This document shows positions 26,668-34,955 of a stretch of 64,000 nt of DNA, piece after piece. The DNA lies in NCBI GenBank assembly GCA_002309615.1, contig DBXT01000067.1, positions 9,624 to 73,623 of the forward strand, written 5' to 3'. Below the pieces are notes generated by a model. That model was given only the letters and a program-made list of their open reading frames with translations. It did no database searches and was not told the origin of the DNA. The position numbers and the translations under genes are program-made. The DNA is from Bacteroidales bacterium UBA1205 (GTDB lineage: Bacteria > Bacteroidota > Bacteroidia > Bacteroidales > WCHB1-69). Every line of letters starts with the position of its first letter. Positions within the stretch are counted from its first letter, which is position 1.

Positions 26668-28575
26668 TCACCTATTTTTTTCGAATTTTAAATGCAAATT
26701 TTTGCTAACGACCTCTTTTGCTTGCAAATATCGTACCACTTTTATAATATCTTCGGGTAAAGCATTTATATTTTTTTGTATTTCTTCCAAAGTTTTGGGG
26801 CCTGAATCCAGTAAAATCAAAATTTCTTCTGCTGTTTTTTGCATTCTTTTATCCGAATTTTGCTGTTTTTTTTCCGCTATGCACACATCGCACCCACCGC
26901 ATTTTTTTTCCGTTTTTTCACCAAAATATTCCAAAAGCATACGACTACGGCATTTACTATCGCTTACCACATAATTAATCATGGCATCCAATTGTTTACG
27001 CAGTACTTTTTTTCTATTGTCATACACCTGCTGCGGTATCTTGATATAATTTTTCTTTTTGCGGCATGTCATAAACACTATTTTCGGCAAATTGCCTTGA
27101 GGCTCATATACCAATATCTTTTTTTGGTGCAAGGTGTTCAATATTTCCACCACCCGGTTTTCCCCGATATTCATTTTGGCGGCAATATCACTCTCTTTTA
27201 TAGGTACATAAGTAGTAAATAAGCCTTGATACATGCGAAGCAACACTTTTATAAAATCAGCATACTTCTCATATTTGGCAAAAAAAGCATATAATTCATC
27301 ATCAGAAACCAAAAGGTTGATTTTGGAACTGTTTCGTATAGGATCGGTAAAAAAAATCCATCCCGACCTTTCCAAAAAATCCATACTATGATAAGCACTT
27401 ACCATGTTCTTTTGATACCTGTTGCAGAAATCGGCTATGTCAAAATCGAACGACAAGCCGTTGCCTTCTCCTACGGGTATGCGGAAATATTGGAACAAAT
27501 TGTCATACATCTCTACAATTTCTTGCTTGGGAGGAAATTGCATTTCAAAATTGCGTTCCAAATCTAATAAATCCGCTTTATTATACAATATGGCAGCATA
27601 TGCTTTTTTGCCGTCTCTGCCAGCCCTGCCGGCCTCTTGGAAATAAGCCTCTATGCTATTGGGAATATCCATATGTATCACAAACCGCACTTCCGGCTTG
27701 TCTATACCCATGCCAAAAGCATTGGTACAAACGATTACCCTTATCACATCGTTTTTCCATGCTTCTTGCTTGCTTTCTCTGGTTTTAATATCCAATCCTG
27801 CATGATAGTAATCGGCAGATATACCTTGCTGCTGCAAAAATTCCGCTATCTCCTTCGTTTTTTTTCGATTACGAACATACACTATACCCGTTCCCTGCAC
27901 CGAATTCATCACTCTTAACAATCGGGCATATTTATTTTCCTCTTTTATCACTAAATAATTTAAATTGTCGCGGGCAAAACTTTTTTGATACACCCGTTCC
28001 TGCTTGAATTGAAGCCGATATTGTATGTCTTTGACTACATCTTCGGTGGCGGTGGCGGTAAGCGCCAACACGGGAACCTGCTGACCGATGATATTTCTGA
28101 TGTTCGCTATTTCCAGATACGGAGGACGAAAATCATAACCCCATTGTGAAATGCAATGAGCTTCATCAACAGCCAAAAGGTTGATTTTCATGTTTTTTAT
28201 GCTATTTTGCAACATTTGGCTTTGCAAACGTTCAGGCGACAAATACAAAAGCTTATACTCCCCCTTTTCACTATCCCTCAATATTTTTTCTATCGTTCTA
28301 TAGGGCAAACCCGTATATATCGCCGCCGCGGCTATCCCTTTGGATTGTAAATTCACCACCTGGTCCTTCATCAAAGCTATTAACGGAGACACCACCACGC
28401 ACATTCCCTCCATTGCCATGGCCGGCACCTGAAAACAAATGGATTTACCTCCTCCCGTGGGCAAAAGGGCTAATGTGTCATTACCGTCTACTACGGAACG
28501 CACTATGTCTTCTTGCAAAGGACGGAAATCGGAATAGCCCCAATATTTTGCTAATATATCTTTGAGATTTACCAT
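26668..28575 (-). CDS. recQ: RecQ family ATP-dependent DNA helicase
   Basis: A 635-residue superfamily 2 helicase: Q-motif region FRPLQEDIV, motif I LPTGGGKSICFQ (about 37-48), DEAH box AVDEAHCISQWG near 133-145, motif III LTATAT, and motif VI QEAGRAGRDGK near 315. The RecQ zinc cysteines lie late (CRSRMLLEYFG...CGGCDVC, about 540-565). It ends with a winged-helix-like tail and has no typical HRDC domain. Role: DNA unwinding in recombination and repair. Confidence 0.95.
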   Translation of the reverse strand: MVNLKDILAKYWGYSDFRPLQEDIVRSVVDGNDTLALLPTGGGKSICFQVPAMAMEGMCVVVSPLIALMKDQVVNLQSKGIAAAAIYTGLPYRTIEKILRDSEKGEYKLLYLSPERLQSQMLQNSIKNMKINLLAVDEAHCISQWGYDFRPPYLEIANIRNIIGQQVPVLALTATATEDVVKDIQYRLQFKQERVYQKSFARDNLNYLVIKEENKYARLLRVMNSVQGTGIVYVRNRKKTKEIAEFLQQQGISADYYHAGLDIKTRESKQEAWKNDVIRVIVCTNAFGMGIDKPEVRFVIHMDIPNSIEAYFQEAGRAGRDGKKAYAAILYNKADLLDLERNFEMQFPPKQEIVEMYDNLFQYFRIPVGEGNGLSFDFDIADFCNRYQKNMVSAYHSMDFLERSGWIFFTDPIRNSSKINLLVSDDELYAFFAKYEKYADFIKVLLRMYQGLFTTYVPIKESDIAAKMNIGENRVVEILNTLHQKKILVYEPQGNLPKIVFMTCRKKKNYIKIPQQVYDNRKKVLRKQLDAMINYVVSDSKCRSRMLLEYFGEKTEKKCGGCDVCIAEKKQQNSDKRMQKTAEEILILLDSGPKTLEEIQKNINALPEDIIKVVRYLQAKEVVSKNLHLKFEKNR

Positions 28576-28580
28576 ATTAG

Positions 28581-28865
28581 CTAATGCGTAATTTCGACCG
28601 TCAAACCCAAATTAAGCATCTTATCGGCAATAGCTTTTAATTCCTCATAGTAAGACCGATATACATCACACTTTCCTGTGGTATGGGTAATCATGGCACA
28701 CTGACAGGCTTGCTCATAGGTATGATGACACAATTCCATCAGCACATCTATCACAAAGTCAAAAGTATTGTAGTCGTCATTTATCAACCACAATACTAAA
28801 ATATCACTTTCTAATACATCCGATTGTGATAAGTTTGCTTCCTGATATTGAGTACTACCATTCAT
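28581..28865 (-). CDS. clpS: ATP-dependent Clp protease adaptor ClpS
   Basis: The 94 residues carry the ClpS core: WLINDDYNTFDFVIDVLMELC (NDD..TF motif, about 28-48), QACQCAMITHTTGKC with the conserved His (about 56-70), and a closing LGLTVEI strand. ClpS delivers N-degron substrates to ClpAP. The ATG at 28865 lies 11 bases inside the end of the DUF4468 gene, and no other suitable Met precedes the domain. clpA is not in the window. Confidence 0.9.
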   Translation of the reverse strand: MNGSTQYQEANLSQSDVLESDILVLWLINDDYNTFDFVIDVLMELCHHTYEQACQCAMITHTTGKCDVYRSYYEELKAIADKMLNLGLTVEITH

Positions 28866-29412
28866 CCACTATCACTTTTTCGGGCTCCATTCCTTCTTCC
28901 AGCGATTCTATCAACTTGCGGACGGCTTGGTCTATTTGATTCAAATGGTCGTAACGAACGGCAGTCCATTCCGGACGTGAAGTATCAAACCATTTCTCTA
29001 TGGGGAAACGGGCTGTTTCTCTTTTGTGAAAATCGGTAATGGTATAACGATATCTGTCTTGGCGGGCTTCTATGGTAAGCGTATAATACACAAAACCGGC
29101 ATTGACCCATGTTTTGCCGTCTTTGGACAAAGTTTTGATGCCCACATTCGACACGCATTCCACCACGCAATTTTTCTTATCTTGCTTGGTAATCACTACC
29201 GTGGGATTGCTATAATATTTGTTGGCCCATTTTAACGCTCTTGCATACAATATTTCAGGACTTCCCACCTCTTGCACCACATCTCTGTAGGTTACCAACT
29301 TGGTGTTCTCATCTATGGGCATATCGGGAAATTCGGTGTATTGTGTTTTTTGTGCAAAAGCAACACTGATAATTGCCGACAAAACTGCTACCAAAAAAAT
29401 ATTTCTCTTCAT
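28855..29412 (-). CDS. DUF4468 domain secreted protein
   Basis: A 185-residue protein with a signal peptide (MKRNIFLVAVLSAIISVAFA, then QK). The DUF4468 domain (TBP-like fold), common in Bacteroidota, is recognisable from ALKWANKYYSNPTVVI through KTWVNAGFVYYTLTIEARQDRYRYTITDF. A C-terminal helix is followed by an acidic end. The function of the family is unknown. The gene overlaps clpS by 11 bases, suggesting coupled translation although the products act in different compartments. Confidence 0.75.
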   Translation of the reverse strand: MKRNIFLVAVLSAIISVAFAQKTQYTEFPDMPIDENTKLVTYRDVVQEVGSPEILYARALKWANKYYSNPTVVITKQDKKNCVVECVSNVGIKTLSKDGKTWVNAGFVYYTLTIEARQDRYRYTITDFHKRETARFPIEKWFDTSRPEWTAVRYDHLNQIDQAVRKLIESLEEGMEPEKVIVDEW

Positions 29413-29425
29413 TTTCTGCTCTCCT

Positions 29426-29926
29426 TTATTTTCTTATATACTTACAAAAACTATAATCGTAAGGATGTTTTTCATCTGCCTTACATTTTATTTCTTCTTG
29501 CAAATTCCATTCCAAAAGATTTAATGCGGGGAAAAATGCATCCGCATCCGGGAAATCGGCGTGTATACGGGTAAGATACAACACCGATGTCATCGGCAAC
29601 ATCTGCCGGTAAATGGAAGCTCCTCCCATTACAAAAACTTTTTCATCGTTTTTACTCAACGCCAAAGCCTGGTCTATGCTATATGCCATATAACATGCTG
29701 CATACACCTGCATTTCGTTTAAGGTAACCACTATGTTCTTTCGTCCCGGAAGGGGTTTGTGCGGCAAAGACAAATAGGTGTTTTCCCCCATGATGACGGT
29801 ATGCCCGGAAGTAATTTCTTTAAAATGCTTTAAATCGTTGGGCAGATGACATAAGAGCTCGTTTTTACGACCTATTTCATAATTGTTGCCTACGGCAACT
29901 ATCATATTTAAATTATCCACTATCAT
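29426..29926 (-). CDS. folA: Dihydrofolate reductase (divergent)
   Basis: 166 residues align along the whole DHFR fold: VAVGNNYEIGRKNELL, LPNDLKHFKEITSG (catalytic Asp), VIMGENTYLSL, LPGRKNIVV, VFVMGGASIYRQMLP, YLTRIHADF. The start at 29926 is kept because it completes the first beta strand. Two usually invariant positions differ. The Trp before the LPxD motif (E. coli Trp22) is Cys in LLCHLP. The Arg of MGR (E. coli Arg44, NADPH 2'-phosphate contact) is Glu in MGENTY. Likely still a folate enzyme, with possible altered cofactor preference. glyS lies 7 bases upstream. Confidence 0.9.
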   Translation of the reverse strand: MIVDNLNMIVAVGNNYEIGRKNELLCHLPNDLKHFKEITSGHTVIMGENTYLSLPHKPLPGRKNIVVTLNEMQVYAACYMAYSIDQALALSKNDEKVFVMGGASIYRQMLPMTSVLYLTRIHADFPDADAFFPALNLLEWNLQEEIKCKADEKHPYDYSFCKYIRK

Positions 29927-29933
29927 GATATTC

Positions 29934-31466
29934 TTATTTTACTATTCGGCTTTCTTTTAACAATTCTGCTATACGTTTTGAAACATTATCCAAGGAGATT
30001 CGCTCCTGCTGCATGGTGGTGCGTATGCGGATGGTAACGGTATTGTCTTCCATGGTTTGATTGTCCACGGTAATACAATAAGGTGTTCCTATAGCGTCTT
30101 GACGGCGATAACGGCGGCCGATAGCATCTTTTTCATCATATTGGCAATTATAATCTTCTTGCAAATCCGATAATATCTGTCTGGCCTTTTCGGGCATGCC
30201 GTCTTTTTTTACCAAAGGCAGCACCGCCACCTTGTACGGGGCTAAAAATGCCGGCAAATTCATCACCACCCTTATAGAGCCGTCTTCCAACTTCTCTTCT
30301 TGGTAAGCATCGCTTATAATGGCAAGCAGGGTTCTGTCTAATCCTACCGATGTTTCTACCACATAAGGCACATAACTTTCTCCTTGTTCGGGATCATAAT
30401 ATTGCATTTTGCGTCCCGAATAATTTTGATGAGCCGTTAAATCAAAATCCGTACGGGAATGTATGCCCTCCAATTCCTTGAACCCGAACGGAAAATCATA
30501 TTCTATATCGGTAGCCGCATTAGCATAGTGAGCCAGCTTTTCATGGTCATGGTAACGGTATTTTTGTGCACTGATGCCCAAAGACTGATGCCATTTCATA
30601 CGCTCGGCCTTCCAATATTCAAACCATTTGAGTTCTTCACCCGGACGAACAAAAAATTGCATTTCCATTTGTTCAAATTCCCGCATGCGGAATATAAATT
30701 GACGAGCAATAATCTCATTACGGAATGCCTTGCCTATTTGTGCTATTCCGAAAGGAATTTTCATTCTTCCGCTTTTTTGTACATTCAAAAAATTAACAAA
30801 AATTCCTTGTGCCGTTTCCGGACGCAGATAAATAGTGTCTGTTCCTTCTGCGGTAGAACCCATTTGGGTGGAAAACATAAGATTGAATTGACGCACATCG
30901 GTCCAATTCCGAGTACCCGAAACAGGACACACTATGCCCAAATCTTCTATTAAAGTTTTGATTGCCGGCAAATTGTTATCATTCATCGCTTGCACAAACC
31001 GCGACCGTACCTCGTCTATTTTGGCTTGGTATTCCAGCACTCTGGCATTGGTTTGACGATACATGGCTTCGTCGAAATTTTCAAAACGCTTGGATGCCTT
31101 TTCCACCTCTTTGCCGATTTTGTCTTCTATCTTTTGTATATAATCCTCTATCAACACATCGGCCCTGTACCGTTTTTTGGAATCCTTGTTGTCTATTAAA
31201 GGATCGTTAAAAGCATCCACATGCCCGGAGGCTTTCCATATGGTAGGATGCATGAATATGGCACTATCTATACCGACAATGTTTTCGTGCAACTGCACCA
31301 TGGATTTCCACCAATATTGTTTGATATTGTTTTTGAGTTCCACACCCAATTGCCCGTAATCGTACACTGCACTTAACCCGTCGTATATTTCACTGGAAGG
31401 AAATATAAAACCATATTCTTTGGCATGAGCCACTATTTTCTTGAATAATTCATCATTGTTTGCCAT
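29934..31466 (-). CDS. glyS: Glycine--tRNA ligase (homodimeric type)
   Basis: A 510-residue class II synthetase of the alpha-2 type. It opens with KIVAHAKEYGFIFPSSEIYDGL. Motif 2 region: GIAQIGKAFRNEI (about 240), and FRMREFEQMEMQFFV near 257. The Gly-specific segment YDFPFGFKELEGIH is near 327. Motif 3: VVETSVGLDRTLLAI near 377. An anticodon-binding domain covers about 410-510 (PYKVAVLPLVKK). Cytoplasmic. It is followed by folA in the same operon. Confidence 0.96.
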   Translation of the reverse strand: MANNDELFKKIVAHAKEYGFIFPSSEIYDGLSAVYDYGQLGVELKNNIKQYWWKSMVQLHENIVGIDSAIFMHPTIWKASGHVDAFNDPLIDNKDSKKRYRADVLIEDYIQKIEDKIGKEVEKASKRFENFDEAMYRQTNARVLEYQAKIDEVRSRFVQAMNDNNLPAIKTLIEDLGIVCPVSGTRNWTDVRQFNLMFSTQMGSTAEGTDTIYLRPETAQGIFVNFLNVQKSGRMKIPFGIAQIGKAFRNEIIARQFIFRMREFEQMEMQFFVRPGEELKWFEYWKAERMKWHQSLGISAQKYRYHDHEKLAHYANAATDIEYDFPFGFKELEGIHSRTDFDLTAHQNYSGRKMQYYDPEQGESYVPYVVETSVGLDRTLLAIISDAYQEEKLEDGSIRVVMNLPAFLAPYKVAVLPLVKKDGMPEKARQILSDLQEDYNCQYDEKDAIGRRYRRQDAIGTPYCITVDNQTMEDNTVTIRIRTTMQQERISLDNVSKRIAELLKESRIVK

Positions 31467-31478
31467 AATGTTATATTG

Positions 31479-32045
31479 CTAAAAAAACAAATGTTCTATT
31501 AATATTTTTGTACCTATTCCTATTAATATTATTCCGCCTAAAATCTCCGCTTTGAATATAAATTTCTTTTTTAAATATATGCCCAAATAAGCACCGACAA
31601 GGGAAAATAAGAAACTTGCCAACCCTACTGTCAACACCGCTATACATACCCTGCTTTTTTCCTCTCCTACAAAAATAATTCCCGTAGCCAAAGCATCTAT
31701 GCTGGTAGCCAACGATAATATCATAATGGAAGCAAACGAAAAATAATCGGTGTCACCCTTGCCCTCCGTACGGGGACGCAAACTTTCCGCTATCATTTTA
31801 ATCCCTAACAACAGCAATATGCCAAATGCCAACCAGTGGTCTATCGACATTATTTGCTGTGCAAAATTTTCTCCCACCAACCATCCTATTAACAACATCA
31901 CAGCCTGGAATATGCCAAACGACAAAGCCATCATCCCTCTACGAACCCATGCAACCTCAGGCTGCACCATGCCCCCTGTGAACGATATGCTGAAACAATC
32001 CATAGCCAAAGCTATTGCCAATAATATAACGGATATTATCCCCAC
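31479..32045 (-). CDS. mntP: Manganese efflux pump MntP family
   Basis: A 188-residue membrane protein with six helices in two homologous halves. The first contains LAIALAMDCFSISFTGGM (conserved Asp), and the second contains LSLATSIDALATGIIF (matching Asp). These paired D-containing helices define MntP/YebN. The only fitting start is a GTG at 32045. A TATCTTTG -7 element at 32073-32080 leaves a leader of only about 20 bases, so no Mn riboswitch is present. It precedes glyS by 12 bases. Confidence 0.9.
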   Translation of the reverse strand: MGIISVILLAIALAMDCFSISFTGGMVQPEVAWVRRGMMALSFGIFQAVMLLIGWLVGENFAQQIMSIDHWLAFGILLLLGIKMIAESLRPRTEGKGDTDYFSFASIMILSLATSIDALATGIIFVGEEKSRVCIAVLTVGLASFLFSLVGAYLGIYLKKKFIFKAEILGGIILIGIGTKILIEHLFF

Positions 32046-32072
32046 TCAATATTTCTTTAAATACATAAAAAG

Positions 32073-32080
32073 CAAAGATA
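32073..32080 (-). promoter_or_regulatory. Candidate -7 promoter element for mntP-glyS-folA
   Basis: Minus-strand TATCTTTG, 27 bases upstream of the GTG at 32045. Confidence 0.6.
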
Positions 32081-32330
32081 GCATTTTTTTTCCTAAAATA
32101 ACACACCCTTCGTACTCCCGATAATGCTATGGCCGACCTTGAATTTTTATTTTTTTCCTTTTCTGTGTACCTGTCAATAACCGAAACTGCGTATAACCAT
32201 CTAAACCTCAACAAACTGTTATATCTTTCAATTCGCAATGTTCATCAGAAATTTAACAGGGATTCTCCTTTATTATTTTTTTAGAGGTGTGCTTTGTATT
32301 TATAATATCCTGAATACGTGGTTGATTTAT

Positions 32331-32786
32331 TTATTCAACAATAATTTCCAGACGAGTATTGTATCGTTCGTATTTTATTATCTCCTCTCGACTTTTTTCA
32401 GAATCTTTATTTTTATTATAAATAGGATTTTCAAGACCTCTGCTTTTAATATTGTAATTATTTTGGTGAGGAATTCTATTTTGCAGTTCTATACACAGAT
32501 GATCTTTTAGTTTATCAGATATATCTTTACAATATCCTCCTATACAAAAATTTATATCAATACGAAATGACAATGAGTCATTATTTTTCAAAAATTGTGC
32601 AAGATTGTCCAATTGAGGTCCCTGTACAAAATGATATCCTGTCATATAAAACGATGGTATATTTACAACAATAATGTCTCCTTTTCTTAGTGATACGTTG
32701 TTATTGGGATAACCAAAATACACATATTGTGAAAATAACGCATAAGTGCTTGAAATCAATATACAAATTAGTAATAACTTTTTCAT
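32331..32786 (-). CDS. Small secreted protein with degenerate OmpA-like domain
   Basis: A 151-residue protein with a signal peptide (MKKLLLICILISSTYALFS, then QY). The rest resembles a worn OmpA C-terminal domain: LDNLAQFLKNNDSLSFRIDINF (helix-strand), DISDKLKDHLCIELQNR in place of the usual LSxxRAxxVxxxL helix, and a closing YNTRLEIIV in place of NRRVEI. The Arg that contacts diaminopimelate and the GHTD strand are not conserved, so peptidoglycan binding is doubtful. The gene stands alone in an AT-rich patch. Family assignment is tentative. Confidence 0.6.
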   Translation of the reverse strand: MKKLLLICILISSTYALFSQYVYFGYPNNNVSLRKGDIIVVNIPSFYMTGYHFVQGPQLDNLAQFLKNNDSLSFRIDINFCIGGYCKDISDKLKDHLCIELQNRIPHQNNYNIKSRGLENPIYNKNKDSEKSREEIIKYERYNTRLEIIVE

Positions 32787-33041
32787 TATTCTTTCTCCTT
32801 TGATTTATTTGATATGCTATCTATTCCTTTAATCATTACTACAATTTCTTGACAATATCAACGAGTTTTTGGTATAAAAAGTATGACAAACAGTTAAAAT
32901 TTGAAACATTTACTACTTAACCTATTTTCATTTTGCAAATGATAGTAATTTTTTTGTTAAATTCATATATTTGTTAAATTTATCTGTTCGGGGAGGGATG
33001 TTGTATCAATATTTTGTTTCTAAAATCATCAAGAAGCTTCA

Positions 33042-34637
33042 TTAATTACGATAAACCTTCACGTTTTTAATGTTAAAAAACGGAGTTTTGTCATCATTCC
33101 AAACAACAATATAGTAACTATAACCGTTAAAATTTGTTGCCGGTTGTTGCAATGGTATTTTAAGCGAAATTTCTTCATGCGGACGATGCAATCGCTCTTT
33201 GAAAAAATAAAACCATTTTTTCTCATTTGCTTGAATTTCACAAACCAGATTTTCGTTTTTTTCTTCCGGGCAACGAATGAAGACAGGTGTTCGGTAACGG
33301 CTGTATTCATCCATGAAAACACTTGTTCCGATTTCGGAAATCGGTAGGGATTGCCAATATTTTTCCTGACAATAATGGGGGTAAATTTTCACGGAGTCAA
33401 GTCCTAATTGATTGGCAACACCTTCCCAAGTCCAATCAGGAAAGTTAACAGTGGGAGTCATACGGTGTTCCGGTTGCGGCAAATCCACGGCAGCAACTCC
33501 ATTGGCTGCAGCAATTTCCCGCAATATACGATCATTTGTTTGACTTGCTTTTGTAGTCTCCGCAATAGCAAAGCCTGCATCAACAACAAAGAGTATGAAA
33601 AAAGCTAAAATTACCCCTTTATACCTGGTAGAATATTTTTCTTGAAAAAACCAATGTTTTGCAAGTTTTAAGAAAAGAATAAGAGACAATGTTTCTATAA
33701 AGAACAAAGCACGTATATACATTAGATGAAAAATAAAACTGAAAAGAAAAACACTCCATGCAAGAATCAACAAAAGAAAAACATTTTTCTTGACCCATTC
33801 CACAGCCGTTTGTTTATTTTTCCACAAAAACACCGACCAAGTTCCCGCCAAAAGCCATAGTGCCTTGTATTTTCTGATTTCTTGTACAGGGTGCTGAAAA
33901 ATATCAATTAAATGATCGAAGAAAGCAAGATAATAAGGATGAGCTTCCGCTCGGTTGAAATTTCCCGGGGCCGATAACAAAATAAAAGTACCTATGGCAA
34001 ATCCTAAAATGAGCGGAATGGTATTATTCTTTATTTTTTTAAAATTAAACAAATAATAAATTACCAATGCTCCGCCAATTGAAATACATGGAATTTCACT
34101 TTGTGCCGAAAATAAGGAAATAAAAAAAAGTCCTGCCTTTTTCCATGGTGAAGAATTTTTGTCTTTATATTGCAAAAAAATGTACAAATAGAGAAAAACA
34201 AGTGTTGATGTCCAAAAATGATTAGTAGCACCGCTTGCCCAAAATAACGACTCGGAAGGCAAGGGACATAAGAACCAAAATAGTAGAGCAAAGGGCAACA
34301 ATATTTTAGGAATTTCTCTTTTGGAATCAGCAATTAAAGCACCGGAAATGAAAACCAAAGCACAAAAAAACAAGGTGTTGAAAATATCAAACCATATTTT
34401 GTTTTTCAATAAACAGATAAATAGAAAAGAGAAAAAATATCCAAAATAACGACCTCCCCAAGTCATATAAAGATTGCCGACAATAGGAAATATATCTTTC
34501 AAAGAAGATACTTGAAAACTCATTGAATACCAATCATCGCTCCAAAAGAACCCGCAATAACTGACCATAAAAAATGCAATTACAATAATTGTACTTGCTA
34601 TTAAGGAAAACAGTTGAAAAACGGTGAGTCTTTTCAT
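33042..34637 (-). CDS. DUF6056-type polytopic membrane protein
   Basis: A 531-residue protein with about 10-11 hydrophobic helices in the first 380 residues, then a C-terminal domain of about 150 residues outside the membrane. The N-terminal loop GFFWSDDWYSMSF and MTWGGRYFGYF near 65 resemble DUF6056 / GT-C-like enzymes, where acidic residues after helix 1 are placed for catalysis. It may therefore be a lipid-linked-sugar glycosyltransferase, but that is inference. Codon and base composition are more AT-rich than in flanking housekeeping genes, fitting an accessory origin. Confidence 0.65.
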   Translation of the reverse strand: MKRLTVFQLFSLIASTIIVIAFFMVSYCGFFWSDDWYSMSFQVSSLKDIFPIVGNLYMTWGGRYFGYFFSFLFICLLKNKIWFDIFNTLFFCALVFISGALIADSKREIPKILLPFALLFWFLCPLPSESLFWASGATNHFWTSTLVFLYLYIFLQYKDKNSSPWKKAGLFFISLFSAQSEIPCISIGGALVIYYLFNFKKIKNNTIPLILGFAIGTFILLSAPGNFNRAEAHPYYLAFFDHLIDIFQHPVQEIRKYKALWLLAGTWSVFLWKNKQTAVEWVKKNVFLLLILAWSVFLFSFIFHLMYIRALFFIETLSLILFLKLAKHWFFQEKYSTRYKGVILAFFILFVVDAGFAIAETTKASQTNDRILREIAAANGVAAVDLPQPEHRMTPTVNFPDWTWEGVANQLGLDSVKIYPHYCQEKYWQSLPISEIGTSVFMDEYSRYRTPVFIRCPEEKNENLVCEIQANEKKWFYFFKERLHRPHEEISLKIPLQQPATNFNGYSYYIVVWNDDKTPFFNIKNVKVYRN

Positions 34638-34697
34638 ATTAAACGGACTTTTATTTCTAACATTTTTAAGTCGTACATTCTAACCCCGTGGAATAGA

Positions 34698-34886
34698 TTA
34701 AACAAAACCATAATTTATGACCATGCAAAAATAATCAAAATTCCGATACCCCTCGATTTTCTCTTTAAAAATTAAATTATCAATCTGTTCCAAATAATGA
34801 TTTTCAATCGCTAATTTCACTTCTTTTTTCTTGTCTTTGTAGTTGCCGACAAGCAAGCTGAATATAACTAATTGTAAAAACCGGCA
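34698..34886 (-). pseudogene. Start-less gene remnant
   Basis: The minus strand is open for 62 codons up to the TAA at 34698-34700, after a TAG at 34887-34889. It encodes a charged, protein-like sequence (LLVGNYKDKKKEV, then HYLEQIDNLIFKEKIEGYR, ending VINYGFV) with no ATG near its beginning. It fills most of the 318-base gap between the DUF6056 and acyl-CoA ligase genes. It looks like the 3' end of a decayed gene; family not recognised. It could also be a chance open frame. Confidence 0.35.
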
Positions 34887-34922
34887 CTACTTCAATACAA
34901 TTTTCTCTTTTTTGTCTATAAT

Positions 34923-34953
34923 AAAAAAGCAGTAGAAAATCCACTGCTTTTTT
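34923..34953 (-). terminator. Intrinsic terminator after the acyl-CoA ligase gene
   Basis: AAAAAAGCAGT / ACTGCTTTTTT inverted repeat (arms 34923-34933 and 34943-34953), immediately downstream of the stop at 34956 on the minus strand. Confidence 0.8.
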
Positions 34954-34955
34954 TC

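Noticed and set aside
32046..32090. Possible yybP-ykoY manganese riboswitch before mntP
   Set aside because: The -7 element at 32073 leaves a leader of only about 20 bases, too short for the riboswitch.
32238..32510. 90-codon plus-strand hydrophobic frame
   Set aside because: Largely antisense to the small OmpA-like gene, which has a proper signal peptide; AT-rich antisense frames often look hydrophobic.
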